Assembly (NCBI RefSeq): GCF_026914185.1
Contig: NC_070559.1
Coordinates: forward strand, 2,170,001 to 2,234,000
Direction of reading: 5' to 3'
Length of the DNA stretch: 64,000 bases
DNA from: Puccinia triticina
Taxonomy: Eukaryota; Basidiomycota; Pucciniomycetes; Pucciniales; Pucciniaceae
Below are positions 9,400-20,505 of this stretch, piece by piece. The notes beneath the pieces are model-generated. The model did not search any database, was not told the origin of the DNA, and saw only the letters and a list, made by a program, of their open reading frames with translations. The stretch's first letter is position 1. The number at the start of each line of letters is the position of its first letter. The position numbers were made by a program, and so were the translations under genes.

Positions 9400-11214
9400 T
9401 ATTTTTCTGATATAAAGAAATCTATCAAAACCACAGTTTTGTGAAAAAAAATCAAGGGTTCCCCCTACAATTGGGAAAAAATTTACAAAAAAATAACAGG
9501 GTTTTCCCAACAAGACAACAAAGTACAAAAAAATTGAACGGGTTTCCCCGCTAAATAAATACAGGAATTACAAGCAGTGAGACAGGCTAAATCCAAAATA
9601 AAATCTCAACCAGCAACCCAGCCCAACACCAGCCATAGATGCTGCACCCAGGCCCACATTGCTGCCCAACTCACCGGGAGGGACAAACAACATGTAGGGG
9701 AAGGCCCCCTGCAGCGCCAGTGGCAGAACACATAACGGGGGGACAGCTCTTTAACCCCCCAGGCTGTGCAAATTCATATGCAGCAGCGGGGGAGTGTGAG
9801 ATGCACCGTCAGCTGGAATTACAGCAAAAAAAAATGCACCTGGGGGACAAACAGTTGGCCAGAGCTCAGCTTTATATATCCAAGTCCATTTGCTGGAATC
9901 TGGATTTCAGTCCAACCCAGTACGGTCACAACAGCAACACCCCAGCAACAGCACCACTGCCACGGACAAAAAAGCAGCTGCCACATAAAGCCAACAACAA
10001 TGTCTGTTCTATATACACCACTGCCCTGGTGATATGTATGTATAAATGCAGGGTTCTCTGCTTCTTTGTAAGTTCTTATTTCTACCCAACCCACCCAGTC
10101 AAATCAAAAAGCCTCCGCTAACCATGTCAACGCACCCTACCTAAGCCATGTACATTTGCTTCCACAGTTGATTTTTCCTCCGCTTGCTCCTGCACAATGA
10201 GTCCTCAGCTGGCATCCAGACCACCGCCGCCGCGGCAGTTAACTCAACTTGAAGCCTCAACCTGCCCATCCCCTCCAGTTCTGCCCTTTCCCAGCTCCAT
10301 CTTCCATTATTGTTTAATTGTCAGTTTCTTGGCATGTTGAGTCGTCAGGGGTTTTAACATCAATGGGAATTTAGCCCAAGATGCGTAAGGGCAAGTCTAG
10401 CCAATTTTTTGACAAGATTGCCAAAAATAAAATTGCTGATACTCTTTCAACACACGCTGGCCAATACACAACTTCAGATGGCTCAATTTCATTGACGCTT
10501 TACACAATTCTCCCCATTACGTACAGCATGCCCTATCTGATCATATACCCTCGGACATTGCTTGGAAATTATGGGTGAAGTATGAGGTAAAAAAGCTGTG
10601 AGTTGCGGATACAATTTTTGAAGTTCTAGATCATCCAGACTTCAACTTATGCATCATACAACTTCATAGGACTGTGTTCTTCATTCTGATATCTCCTTTA
10701 ACTGTTGGGGCCTTGTGGATCTGGGCTCCCACTGATTTTAATTTATATTGAACAGAAGCACCATTCCCAGCCCAAATCACCTTCAGGTCTTGCCCCCAAC
10801 AATCTACCGGCCTATAATAATCCCGCGGCAATCAAATTCCGCTTGAACCAGGTGTTCTGGTTTGAGAACTGAAGCTGGGATGACATCTGGAAAGACAATA
10901 TGCGCGAGTGGCTCGCCTGGTCCCTTTTTTGCATGACCCTGGGAGAGGACCAGTTTGAAGATACCCATATGGAGCTCAAGCCGTTGACGCGCTTGTAAGG
11001 TTTCTGTCAATACGGAGAGCTCCTGAGCTATATTTCCAAAGAACCATGGCGCGCAACAAGCCCATCGTAATCTTCTTCCAGCCATCCATATTGTCAGTCT
11101 ACTTTACCACAGCCCTCTTTCAGCCAGTCCAAGCTAACCAACCCCTGTCCTCCTTTTAGAAAAGAAGTCTTTTCTTCTCAGAACCTGAAACCCCTGAGCA
11201 AAGAGGCCCTGGCT
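9400..11214. other. Non-coding stretch left of Copia-1
   Basis: I find no convincing gene here. The part at 9430-9830 resembles 17100-17440 on the other side of Copia-1 (shared ATCAAGGGTTCCCCCTA and similar GC-rich blocks), suggesting two diverged copies of one repeat. A small minus-strand open frame at 10804-11085 (93 codons, beginning MAGRRLRWACCAPWFF) has no recognisable domain and is listed only as a possibility. Confidence 0.4.
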
Positions 11215-11839
11215 GTTAAAATACTGCGTCTTCCAATCATGAATACGCAGTAAATCCTTCCAATTCTCACACGCATCGTGAATATCCCCAATCATAACCT
11301 AACCCAATCTTTCCCCCGCCAACAAAACAACCGCTTTGACCAAAGGCCTTGCTAGTCTGTTCCTCACGTGCAAAAATCATTAAGAAGTGAGGAAGAGACT
11401 AGTAAGCAAAATTTCCACCCCCCCCCCCATCCCTCAAGTCATCAAAATTGTCAAACAACCACTAACCTCAATTTTTTGCCCTTCATTCAATTTTTTTCCG
11501 TTTTATTCCTTTTCATCACATACATAGAAAATAAATCTCTTGCACACGTCCCTCGCCATTCCCAATAAATCAAAATCACACTGCGCTCATCGCAGGTATG
11601 CCAATAACCATTTTTCTTACTTGTTATCTTTATTCTTATTCTCAACGTTATCAATCTGATCATTTTGTTACTACCTCATCTCTTCTTGTTTAATTGTTAT
11701 ACCTTTTTTGCTGCAGGTGTGTTATCGTTCAAATACCGTCGTGTCGTTGCTTCAGCTTGTTTACAGGATTTCCATCTCTTCTATAAGGTGTCATCTCTGT
11801 TCTCCACAATCCCTGATTGAATCATATCAAAAATTTACA
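11215..11839 (+). repeat. Copia-1 5' LTR
   Basis: 625 bp, starting TGTTAAAATACTGCG and ending TTTACA. It is shorter than the 3' LTR because it lacks two tandem expansions present there. A poly-C run occurs at about 11417-11430. Confidence 0.95.
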
Positions 11840-11854
11840 TGGTAGCGAGAGTCC
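11840..11854 (+). promoter_or_regulatory. Copia-1 primer-binding site
   Basis: TGGTAGCGAGAGTCC directly follows the 5' LTR. It starts with the TGG expected for pairing with a tRNA 3' CCA end. The donor tRNA was not identified. Confidence 0.6.
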
Positions 11855-11857
11855 TAA

Positions 11858-13699
11858 ATGGCCGACCAAACTAATCAGAACCAACCTCAAGGCCAATCAC
11901 AATCACAAGGTCAAGGAGAAAGAGAAACAACAGAACAAGCACGCGAACAACTTCGGATCCGAAACGCACAAAAGCTAGCGACCAAGAATGCGCTCAACAG
12001 AGGAGGACTTGTCCTTGGAGCTGATCAAGCCCACGCATTTGCAATGTCATCCACTCTGAATAAAGTCAAAGGAATCAATGAACTGACCGACAGTAACTAC
12101 ACAACTTGGGCCTGTCAGTTGGGAGGAGCTCTAAACTCGATATTCTTAGCCAATTACATTCTGGACACTAGTTTCTTGGATTTAGGAGTTGAACCAGCCA
12201 TCAATGAAATCAATCAATGTTGCATAATAGAATTCATATTTTCTCGTATGGATGAAACTAATGCAGCAAGGTTCCGGACAGCTTTAAAAGACGTTGAAAT
12301 ACCACTCATCAGAGAAATGATTGATCCAACAGACGAAAAACTTGAAGAAGATCCCGATGTGCAGCCACGCCCGGGAAGGATGGTTCCAGCCATGAAGCGA
12401 GGACCAGCACATCTATGGACTGTTGTCCAAGAATATCACCGAGCAGATAATGAAGCAACATTATACCTAGTCCAAAACAAGATTGAAAATTTTAAACAAG
12501 ATTTCAAAACTTCGATCTTGACACACATCGACAGCTTTCTAAAACTGAAGAACGAGTTTTTCAACAGAGGAGGAACTTTAGATGAATCAATTATGGGACA
12601 ACGACTTCTATACTCGATGCACTCATCACATTCTACTGAAGTAAGACACATTCTCCAAAACGTTAAGCCAATAACCACTCAAAACGTCATACGATCATTG
12701 AAGCAATATGAAGACAAAAATGATGAATTCAAATTTTCTGGAACCGGGAAACTAAGCAACGGAATCAACAGCCTGAAGATTGCCGGCAATACATCAAGAT
12801 CAAGTCAATCAGACCGAATCAAATGCACAATCAACAAATGTCAAGCCCCACACCCCGCCTCTAAATGTTTTAAACGGCCAGAAAACACCAAAGCTGAACG
12901 TGAATGGTTTGAAAGTCAAGGACTAAATGCGCCAAAGGACCGCGCAAATGTTGCCAAGCCAAAATATGAAGCAACACCAGAACGCACCTTACAATCCAAA
13001 TCTTCCAAACCAGTCCAAATAGCTAGTCACACCGGTACCCCAACTGTGGCGAAGAAGAAAAAGAACTACGTCTTTATGGCGTACGGGAACGAAGTCAATA
13101 CTGTTCATCCAAAGTTCAAAGCCATATGGGATACTGGGGCATCCAGTCATATGTTCAATGACTATCTATTCTTTCATAACATCAAGAACAACTCTAAGAT
13201 CAACAATACGATTTTGACCGCCGGATCTCAAGAACTAAAGGTTGAAGCTCACGGTGATGTTGTTATTGAAGGAATTAAAATTGAAAAATTCACTCTCAGC
13301 GATTCCCTTTATGTTCCATCCCTGAGAAACAACCTCATTGCGGCCGGTGCTCTCAAGCAGAAAGGAGCAATTGAAGTTCAAGACCCAAGCGACTTGTCTA
13401 AATTCATCGTGGCGTTTGAAGACAAAACATTCTTGCGCGGTCAATACGTTAACAACCTCATGGTGGTTAGAATTGAACCGGTCAGCAATATTCATGATTC
13501 CTCAAATGAAAAAAAAAACTCAGCTGAAAACTTTGCATCCAACATAGATCACAACTGCCTAGGTCATCTTAACCCGACGTACCTAAGAAAGACGATCAAT
13601 ACCGGGGATCAGACGGATGACACTTGCAAAACTTGCAGGCTAAGTAAATCCACAAAGTTAGCCCTACTCCCGCCATCCACTAGACAACATACATATTGA
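11858..13699 (+). pseudogene. Copia-1 gag-protease and integrase zinc finger
   Basis: ATG at 11858 opens a 613-codon frame. The N-terminus has the Copia gag motif LTDSNYTTWACQL. A cysteine-containing segment follows, then the aspartic protease signature IWDTGASSHMF near residue 430. The integrase HHCC zinc finger comes last (HNCLGHL, then CKTCRLSK). The frame ends at 13699 through a single-base shift: the next frame continues directly into the integrase core. The 18-bp spacing from LTR end to ATG is normal for compact Copia elements. Confidence 0.9.
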
Positions 13700-14909
13700 T
13701 CTTAGTGGCATCATTCGAATTCCTTGTATTTTCGACTATTCATATCTCATGTTGATTGTTGACGAATATACTAGAATGAATTTTATTATTTTCTTGAAAT
13801 CAAAAACTAAGGAAGAAGTCTTTGCTGCAATACAATCTTTCATAACCCGTGCCAAGAGACATTGCGACAGAAAAGTGAAAATGATAACTACAGATGGAGG
13901 CGGCGAGTTCCTCAACTCATTAATGATCCCTTTTTGTGAATCAATCGGCATCGTGAAGAATAATACTGCACTGTACACACCACAAAAAAATGGACTCGTA
14001 GAACGTTTCATGAGAACAATCTCAACTAAAGCCAGATCAATTTTAATTCACAGCGGCATATCCAGTCAATTTTGGAGCCTGGCGTGTGAGGCTGCTGTAT
14101 TCATCCAAAATCAAATATTCAATAAATCCTGTAACGGCTTCCCTGAGTTGGCGTATGAACTGTGGTACAGTCATAAACCTAATCTTCAATACATCAAAAA
14201 TTTTGGATGTCTCGCGTTCATCCACAATCGGAAATCTGAAATGGATCACAAATTCAGTCCAACTTCCAGGAAAGGATTCCTCGTTGGCTTCAACAAATTC
14301 AACAGAAATTACATGATCTTTGATTACAAAAGTCATCAAATAATCAACACCCATGATGTGACTTTTGACAAGACCAAATTCCCTGAAAGAGGTGGGAATG
14401 AGCCAGAAGACTTCATTATAATCAAAGAAGAGGAAGAATATATGGCAAAAACACCAATGGAAACTACCCCCAAGTCAAGGCTCACAGAAGAAGAAGATGC
14501 ATCTGATTCAGAAGCGAAACCCACTACCATCAATCCAGTCATACCCACTAGCATCAGGGTAATCCCGCCAAAACCTCCAATTGATCATCCTGATAACCCT
14601 AATTACGTTCGTCGATTGTCAAGAATAAGTCAACTACCAAACAGAGCATACTTGACGTTGAACTCAATGCAATGTAACCGTACAGGCATTTCTGATCCCA
14701 AGTTCGAGCCAAAGCAATTCAAGGACATTTTCAACTCCGACTTCAAACGTCAATGGTTGGAAGCATGCAAAAAGGAAATTAAAGGAATGCACAATAAAAG
14801 GGTATACAGCCTCAAAACACGTCCTAAAAATTGGAAGTTTATCAAAGGGCATTGGGTTTTCAAGGTCAAAATGCTCCCAGACGGTAATATTTCAACATAC
14901 AAAGCCTGA
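13700..14909 (+). pseudogene. Copia-1 integrase core and start of RT
   Basis: After the frameshift the frame gives HIDLSGI (first catalytic Asp), TTDGGGEFLN (second Asp) and PQKNGLVERFMRT (catalytic Glu), then a long linker and the opening of RT (GHWVFKVKMLPDGNISTYKA). It stops at TGA 14908-14910 where the family has an arginine (YKAR). The change is explained by CGA to TGA, a C-to-T transition at a CpG. Confidence 0.9.
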
Positions 14910-15560
14910 TTTGTTGCTAAATTTTATACTCAGGAGGAAAGGGTCAATTACAAACAAACCTTTTCACCCACAGGAAAGCCATCTTCACTTTGTCTAATTG
15001 TTGCTCTAGCCACCAAGAACAACTGGGCAATTGAACAGATGGACGTGGTTGCAGCTTTCCTTAACAGCAATCTCAATGAAGAAATATACATGAAGCAACC
15101 CAAAGGTTTCGAGGAAGGTGGAAAGGACATGATATGGCGTCTACATAAATCAATCTATGGACTAAAACAATCTGCAAGACTGTGGCATATCAAAGTCAAA
15201 AAACACCTGAAGACTATTGGTTTTGTGAAGACTGAGGCCGACTCCTGCGTATTCTATTGGCTCAGACACGGCAAGCAAAGTATCTTATACCTACACGTAG
15301 ATGGTATGATTATCACCGGCGATGAAATATCCGTGCTAAAGGAGGAAATCAAGACTAAATGGGCTATGGAAGACCTAGGAATAGCAAAATTCGCTGTTGG
15401 TATTGAGATCAGCCGTGATGAAGAAGGAAATTACTCACTCCACCAAAAAAGCATGATTCTGAACGTACTAGAGAGATTCAACATGTCAAACTGTTGCCCT
15501 GCAAACACTCCTTTCAGATATAACGTCAAACTTGTCAAATCAACTGATGAAGAATTGTGA
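14910..15560 (+). pseudogene. Copia-1 reverse transcriptase
   Basis: Residues MDVVAAFLNSNLNEEIYMKQ and SIYGLKQSARLWH are standard Copia RT motifs. The catalytic box, normally YVDD, reads HVDG in LYLHVDGMIITG, so the second metal-binding aspartate is gone and the polymerase should be dead. A TGA at 15558 interrupts the frame before the thumb region. Confidence 0.9.
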
Positions 15561-16295
15561 TCTTTCACGGATAAGAATCAACAATACAGGAAAGCCGTTG
15601 GTTCTCTCATGTATATTGCTATTTGCACTCGTCCCGACATAAGTTTTTCTGTTGGTTTACTCTCACGTTTCCTTGATAAACCAAATCAGAAACACTGGGA
15701 CGCATTTATCCATGTACTTGGATACCTCAAATCAACCGCTGATTTCCAAATAACATACCAATCTCAACGTGGTGAAGAATTGTCTGCCAACCCAGCATGG
15801 AATTTTCCTGAAGTCTCTAGCAATGCGGATTAGGCAGGCAATAAATCAACTCTTCAATCAACAACCGGCTACGTCTTCAAATTCATGAACGGTGCCATCA
15901 GCTGGCGCAGCAGACTACAACCAACTGTAGCCCTATCATCCACAGAAGCCAAATACCGTGTGATTACTGAAGCTGGACAAGAAGCACTATGGATAATAAA
16001 ACTGATGAAAGAGCTCAAAGTACCTGTCCCAATTCCTCTAGAACTCATTTGTGACAACCTCAGCGCCATCCATTTAGCTCAAAACCCGGTACACCATGGT
16101 CAAATTAAACACGTTGCAATTGAACGTCATTGGATCAGTGAACATGTTCACGAAGGCACTTTCAAGATGAAACACGTATATACTTCAAGCATGATTGCCA
16201 ATATTCTCACAAAGAACCTAGGAAAAGTTCCCTTTGCAAAATTCCAACACATGATCGGATTGAAAGATGGCGTTCAAATTGAGGGGGACTGTTAA
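15561..16295 (+). pseudogene. Copia-1 RT end and RNase H
   Basis: The segment reads SLMYIAICTRPDISFSVGLL and, after a TAG at 15831-15833 (SNAD-stop-AG, where the family has tryptophan), the RNase H domain: [16 protein letters not shown] and [12 protein letters not shown]. The frame ends at a TAA at 16293, just inside the 3' LTR. The second Glu of the usual STEAEY is Lys here. Confidence 0.85.
16278..16289 (+). promoter_or_regulatory. Copia-1 polypurine tract
   Basis: A purine-rich TTGAGGGGGAC immediately precedes the 3' LTR, the position used to prime plus-strand DNA. Confidence 0.7.
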
Positions 16296-17045
16296 AATAC
16301 TGCGTCTTCCAATTATGAATATGCAGTAAATCCTTCCAATTCTCACGCGCATCATGAATATCCCCAATCATAACCTAACCCAATCTTTCCCCCGCCAACA
16401 AAACAACCGCTTCGACCAAAGGCCTTGCTAGTCTGTTCCTCACGTGCAAAAATCATTAAGAAATGAGGAAGAGACTAGTAAGCAAAATTTCCACCCCCCC
16501 CCCCATCCCTCAAGTCATCAAAATTGTCAAACAACCACTAACCTCAATTTTTTTTCCTTCATTCAATTTTTTTTCCTTCATTCAATTTTTTTTCCTTCAT
16601 TCAATTTTTTTTCCTTCATTCAATTTTTTTTTCCGTTTTATTCCTTTTCATCACATACATAGAAAATAAATCTCTTGCGCACGTCCCTCACCATTCCCAA
16701 TAAATCAAAATCACACTGCACTCATCGCAGGTATGCCAATTACCATTTTTCTTACTTTTTATCTTTATTCTTATTCTCAACGTTATCAATCTGATCATTT
16801 TGTTACTACCTCATCTCTTCTTGTTTAATTGTCATATCTCTTTTGCTGCAGGTGTGTTATTGTTCAAATACTGTTGTGTTGTTGCTTCAGCTTGTTTACA
16901 GGATTTTCATCTCTTCTAATCGGTGTGTTATCGTTCAAATACCGTAGTGTCATTGCTTCAGCTTGTTTACAGGATTTCCATCTCTTCTATAAGGTGTCAT
17001 CTCTGTTCTCCAAAATCCCTGATCAAATCATATCAAAAATTTACA
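16290..17045 (+). repeat. Copia-1 3' LTR with tandem expansions
   Basis: 756 bp. Relative to the 5' LTR it carries four copies of a 19-bp unit (CCTTCATTCAA plus T-run, about 16556-16631) and a 71-bp duplication (16851-16921 and 16922-16990). In the first 71-bp copy essentially every CpG of the other copy is TpG. Confidence 0.95.
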
Positions 17046-17050
17046 CTGGC

Positions 17051-18640
17051 CACCAATGTGATCCAACTGATTTATCCAAGTTTATTAAAGACACAGTTTT
17101 TCCAAAATCACAAAAAAAAAAGATCAAGGGTTCCCCCTATAAATACAAAAACCAGAAGAAAAAAAATCAAGGGTTTCCCCCTTACAAAAAAGCAATTAAC
17201 AGACCAAAAATTTTCCCTACATAAGAATACAACAATAAAAAAAAATCTCAACCCAGCCTTCCAACATCAGCAATTCTGTGCCCACAGGCTCGCCCCCCAG
17301 CCTGCGTCAAGTGCACAGGTCAAAAGGAATGGACGTGAAGGCCCCCAGCCCGCAGCAAAGGGCACGGACCAGTGGGGGGCCCACTCTTTGCCCCTTGGAC
17401 TGTGCATGTGCAACAGCGGAGGGGTTGAGAGCGATGGATAGCTGGAAGTGCAGCGTCTCCAATCACCCTGGGGAATCAATAACCTTGAATGCTGCCTCTC
17501 TTTTAAGCTTTTGGTCCTTCTCAGCGTTGCTAGAATCACCACAGCCATTCCCTCGACTTGCTCTGAATCAATTTCACTGTTACCCTTGCCACGACATTGT
17601 ACACATCCACCGTTGCTATCTGCAACACACCGCCACACCACCCTATCATTGCCTTCCACAAACATCCCACCGTGGTGCAACGTTACTCACACTCGTACGT
17701 CACATCAGCCGTTGCTTTGCCTCCCATTTGTAACACTCCTACGTTTTTGCAGCCAATACTGCCTTTACTAGCCTTCTCCAACCTTTGCAGTAGCTCTCAA
17801 ACAACTTGGATTCTTCATTGGCCTGTCACAAGTTTTCTCAAACCCATGATCTGCCAGCGTCTCAAAGATGTTTTTCCTCAGTATTGTGATCCCGTTCTAC
17901 ATAAGAAATTGGATGGGACATTATGCTGGAGTTAACATCTTCTAGAGCTGGTGTTTCAAGGTTTCATGGCTACCTAAGCATTCTAACATGCTCACTTCTT
18001 TTTCATCTAGCTGAGTTTTTGGGTTTGTCACCACTAACAACTTCTCTCTGAGTTTTTGCTCTAGAACGTGCAAGCCCCCAGATAGCTCGCTTAATTTATT
18101 GACACATTCTTGGGATGTCCACTCTGGCTGTCGCTTCTCACCTGGTACTTGCTGCGGGATGCAGCGTTGCAGCTCCCCGCAGCAAGTGCGGGAGGAGAGG
18201 AAGTAAAGGGGAATCCCTTTACTGCCCTTGACCAGGGAAGAGAAATTAGGAAGCTTTTTTTGTTTCTTTTCCTGCAAACACCAGAAAGTGAGGGGTTCAG
18301 GTGCCAGCCCACAAACTCAGGATTTTTGGGAGAGCCTGAGCCGCACGTGAACCCCCAACACTCTCAGCAAAAACCAGAGGCAAAACCGCAGAAACAATAC
18401 AAAAGCATTCCTACTCTAAAAACCCTTCCTCTCTAGTCTCCTCACTCCAAAACAGTGCATACCAGGTGGGTGCACCGAGCCAACGCGCACATAGAAGGTC
18501 CTGATGCCCGAAGGCCTAGGGGAGGTTTGTCAGCTGGAACCATGCGAGAGAACAGAGTGAATTGTAGCTCTTCTTCCACTAGTTTGAATTACAATGGCCT
18601 AAATGGCTAGCCCTGTTGGGAGTGCGTTCCTTGGCGCGAC
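17051..18640. other. Non-coding GC-variable stretch right of Copia-1
   Basis: No supported gene. Two strong hairpins occur at 18150-18184 (arms TGCTGCGGGA and TCCCCGCAGCA) and 18202-18223 (arms AGTAAAGGG and CCCTTTACT). The left part resembles 9430-9830. The whole could be an old LTR of a minus-strand element, but its ends were not found. Confidence 0.35.
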
Positions 18641-20290
18641 CCGTTGGGAACATTTGTGGATAAGATAAATTACCACTGTGGTAACCCTGTTCCCACTCAT
18701 ATCACCATTCTCATATCATACATATCCCTCACATGTCCATCATTATTATTCCAGATTCAGATTCTACACCTCATTTTACCCCTAGTCACTCACTCATACC
18801 ACCCTGAAATTCCCTTTGGATCAGAAGTTATTAGCATATACAGTTTCATTGGTATTTCTCTGCTTCTTACATTTCATCTACATTACATATTCCAGTCATC
18901 ATCACCATAGCTACATATATTACACATTACATATCTCACTCACTATACATAGACATCTCATAGTGCTCATCATTACTTCACTTCATCATTACATTTCATC
19001 ATTGCTCATCTTCAGACCTTGTTACATTGTGCTCATCATGATTTCCCCTTGTTGTATTTCCTCACATATATACTCCCCTCTAGATGTTGTATCCCCGGAG
19101 AGACATGCACATGCACTTTCTACCCCATACACCCTGTATGACCTTTTCACCACACCATTAGATAAAATTGCCATTCACACATCTTATACACTTTCACACA
19201 TACCAGAAATATATCCCCCTGCATATATCATTCACATTTGCACACCACCTTTCATCTTTTTCCCCACTACTCCTGTCAGCCTGTATGTAACTAACCGTGT
19301 CTGAGAGGGTTGTTAATATCAAGATGATGGTGTAAGATGCCAAGGATGGGCCAATGGGTTCGTGGTAAGACCTGTAAAAGGTTTCACTCTATCAGTAATC
19401 TTGACTGAGAGGCTTGCTCAATTAAGGCGCATCCAGATCAACACAGGGTGTTAATAGGCATCCAAGGAATAACTCAACTTGGGTTCGTGGTTTTACCTAC
19501 AGAAAGGTAAGGGTAATCAAGAGTTGAGAGTATTCCTGAATTGAAAGATGGGTGAGAATGAAGGCACTGTTTAACTATGTATGTGTTAAACCTTGCTATA
19601 ATAATATTCTGAGGGATAAGCAGTCCTGGGGGGCGTGTTTATATATAGAAGGGAATGAGCAGGAGGGAACATGAGGCGCTTGGAGGCGCTTCAGGACCAG
19701 GGGGGAACTGGAAGCGCTCAAGGGAAGCAGATCCTCATGAGGATCAACATTGGAAATGATCAGGGCAGTGTAATGATCAGTACTGATCCTGGATCAGTAG
19801 CTGTGTACACTAGCTGATCATAACCAATCATTGATTCCATTCAGTGCTCTTTGAATTGGATTACATCATGTATTGTTTATGTATTTATATCATAACCAAT
19901 ATGTTATGTAAATAGGTACTGAGGCGTAACAGGGGATAAATGAGTGATACCTGTCTTGGTGTATTTCACGTGTACAGTAATATTACAATGTATTGTAATC
20001 TTACTGTTGCACGTAACTTAACTCTCATAACAGCAGTACATTATGGTAACTGTATTTAACTATGGTTATCTGTAATGTAATGTATAACAGGAGTACATTC
20101 TTAAGCTTGTATCTAATGATATACATATGTAATAAAGGCGTAAAACGGAATGTACTATATGTAATGTGAACAATTGCAGGTACTTGGTACGTGTAAGGTA
20201 CTGTGACATGTACTCTGTGGCTGACAACTCCTCCTCTCCTCATACCCTACAGGTACAAGTAGTCAGCTCATAGTATTATTCAGTCTAAGA
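18641..20290. other. AT-rich non-coding stretch, probable LTR sequence
   Basis: 18660-19300 is C/A/T-rich low-complexity sequence. 19340-19530 has an imperfect direct repeat containing GGGTTCGTGG. 19968-20014 is a 47-bp imperfect palindrome (ACGTGTACAGTAATATTACA opposite TGTAATCTTACTGTTGCACGT minus its last base). No reading frame of substance was seen. It lies at the 3' side of DIRS-1 where that element should carry its recombinase gene, which is absent. Confidence 0.35.
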
Positions 20291-20505
20291 TCATAGTAGA
20301 AAAGCCACACCTTTCTTCTTTTTCTTAGTGTTACACTCATACCCAGTAGTATTAGTCAGGAAGGCAGCTCTTATATCAGCATCCTTGGCATAGCTTACAT
20401 TAGTACTAGTGTAGTTATACATTTCCCTTCCCAGCTCTATTCTCCCATTTGAGTAGTTCCACACCGCCAAAAACAAACCACACTGTGCGCTACAGCCAGA
20501 CGCCA

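Larger units (their letters stand above)
11210..17050 (+). mobile_element. Copia-1, full-length Ty1/Copia element with decayed pol
   Basis: The element runs from 11215 to 17045 between perfect 5-bp target duplications CTGGC (11210-11214 and 17046-17050). LTRs start TGTTAAAATACTGCG and end AAATTTACA. Order inside is PBS, gag-protease, integrase, RT, RNase H, polypurine tract, the Ty1/Copia order. One frameshift and three in-frame stops break the polyprotein, and the LTRs differ at roughly twenty positions, so it is not recent. Confidence 0.95.

Noticed and set aside
9058..9444. Plus-strand open frame with repeated FVFFCFLLFS
   Set aside because: It is the translation of the 10-bp microsatellite and runs antisense to the Pro-rich frame.
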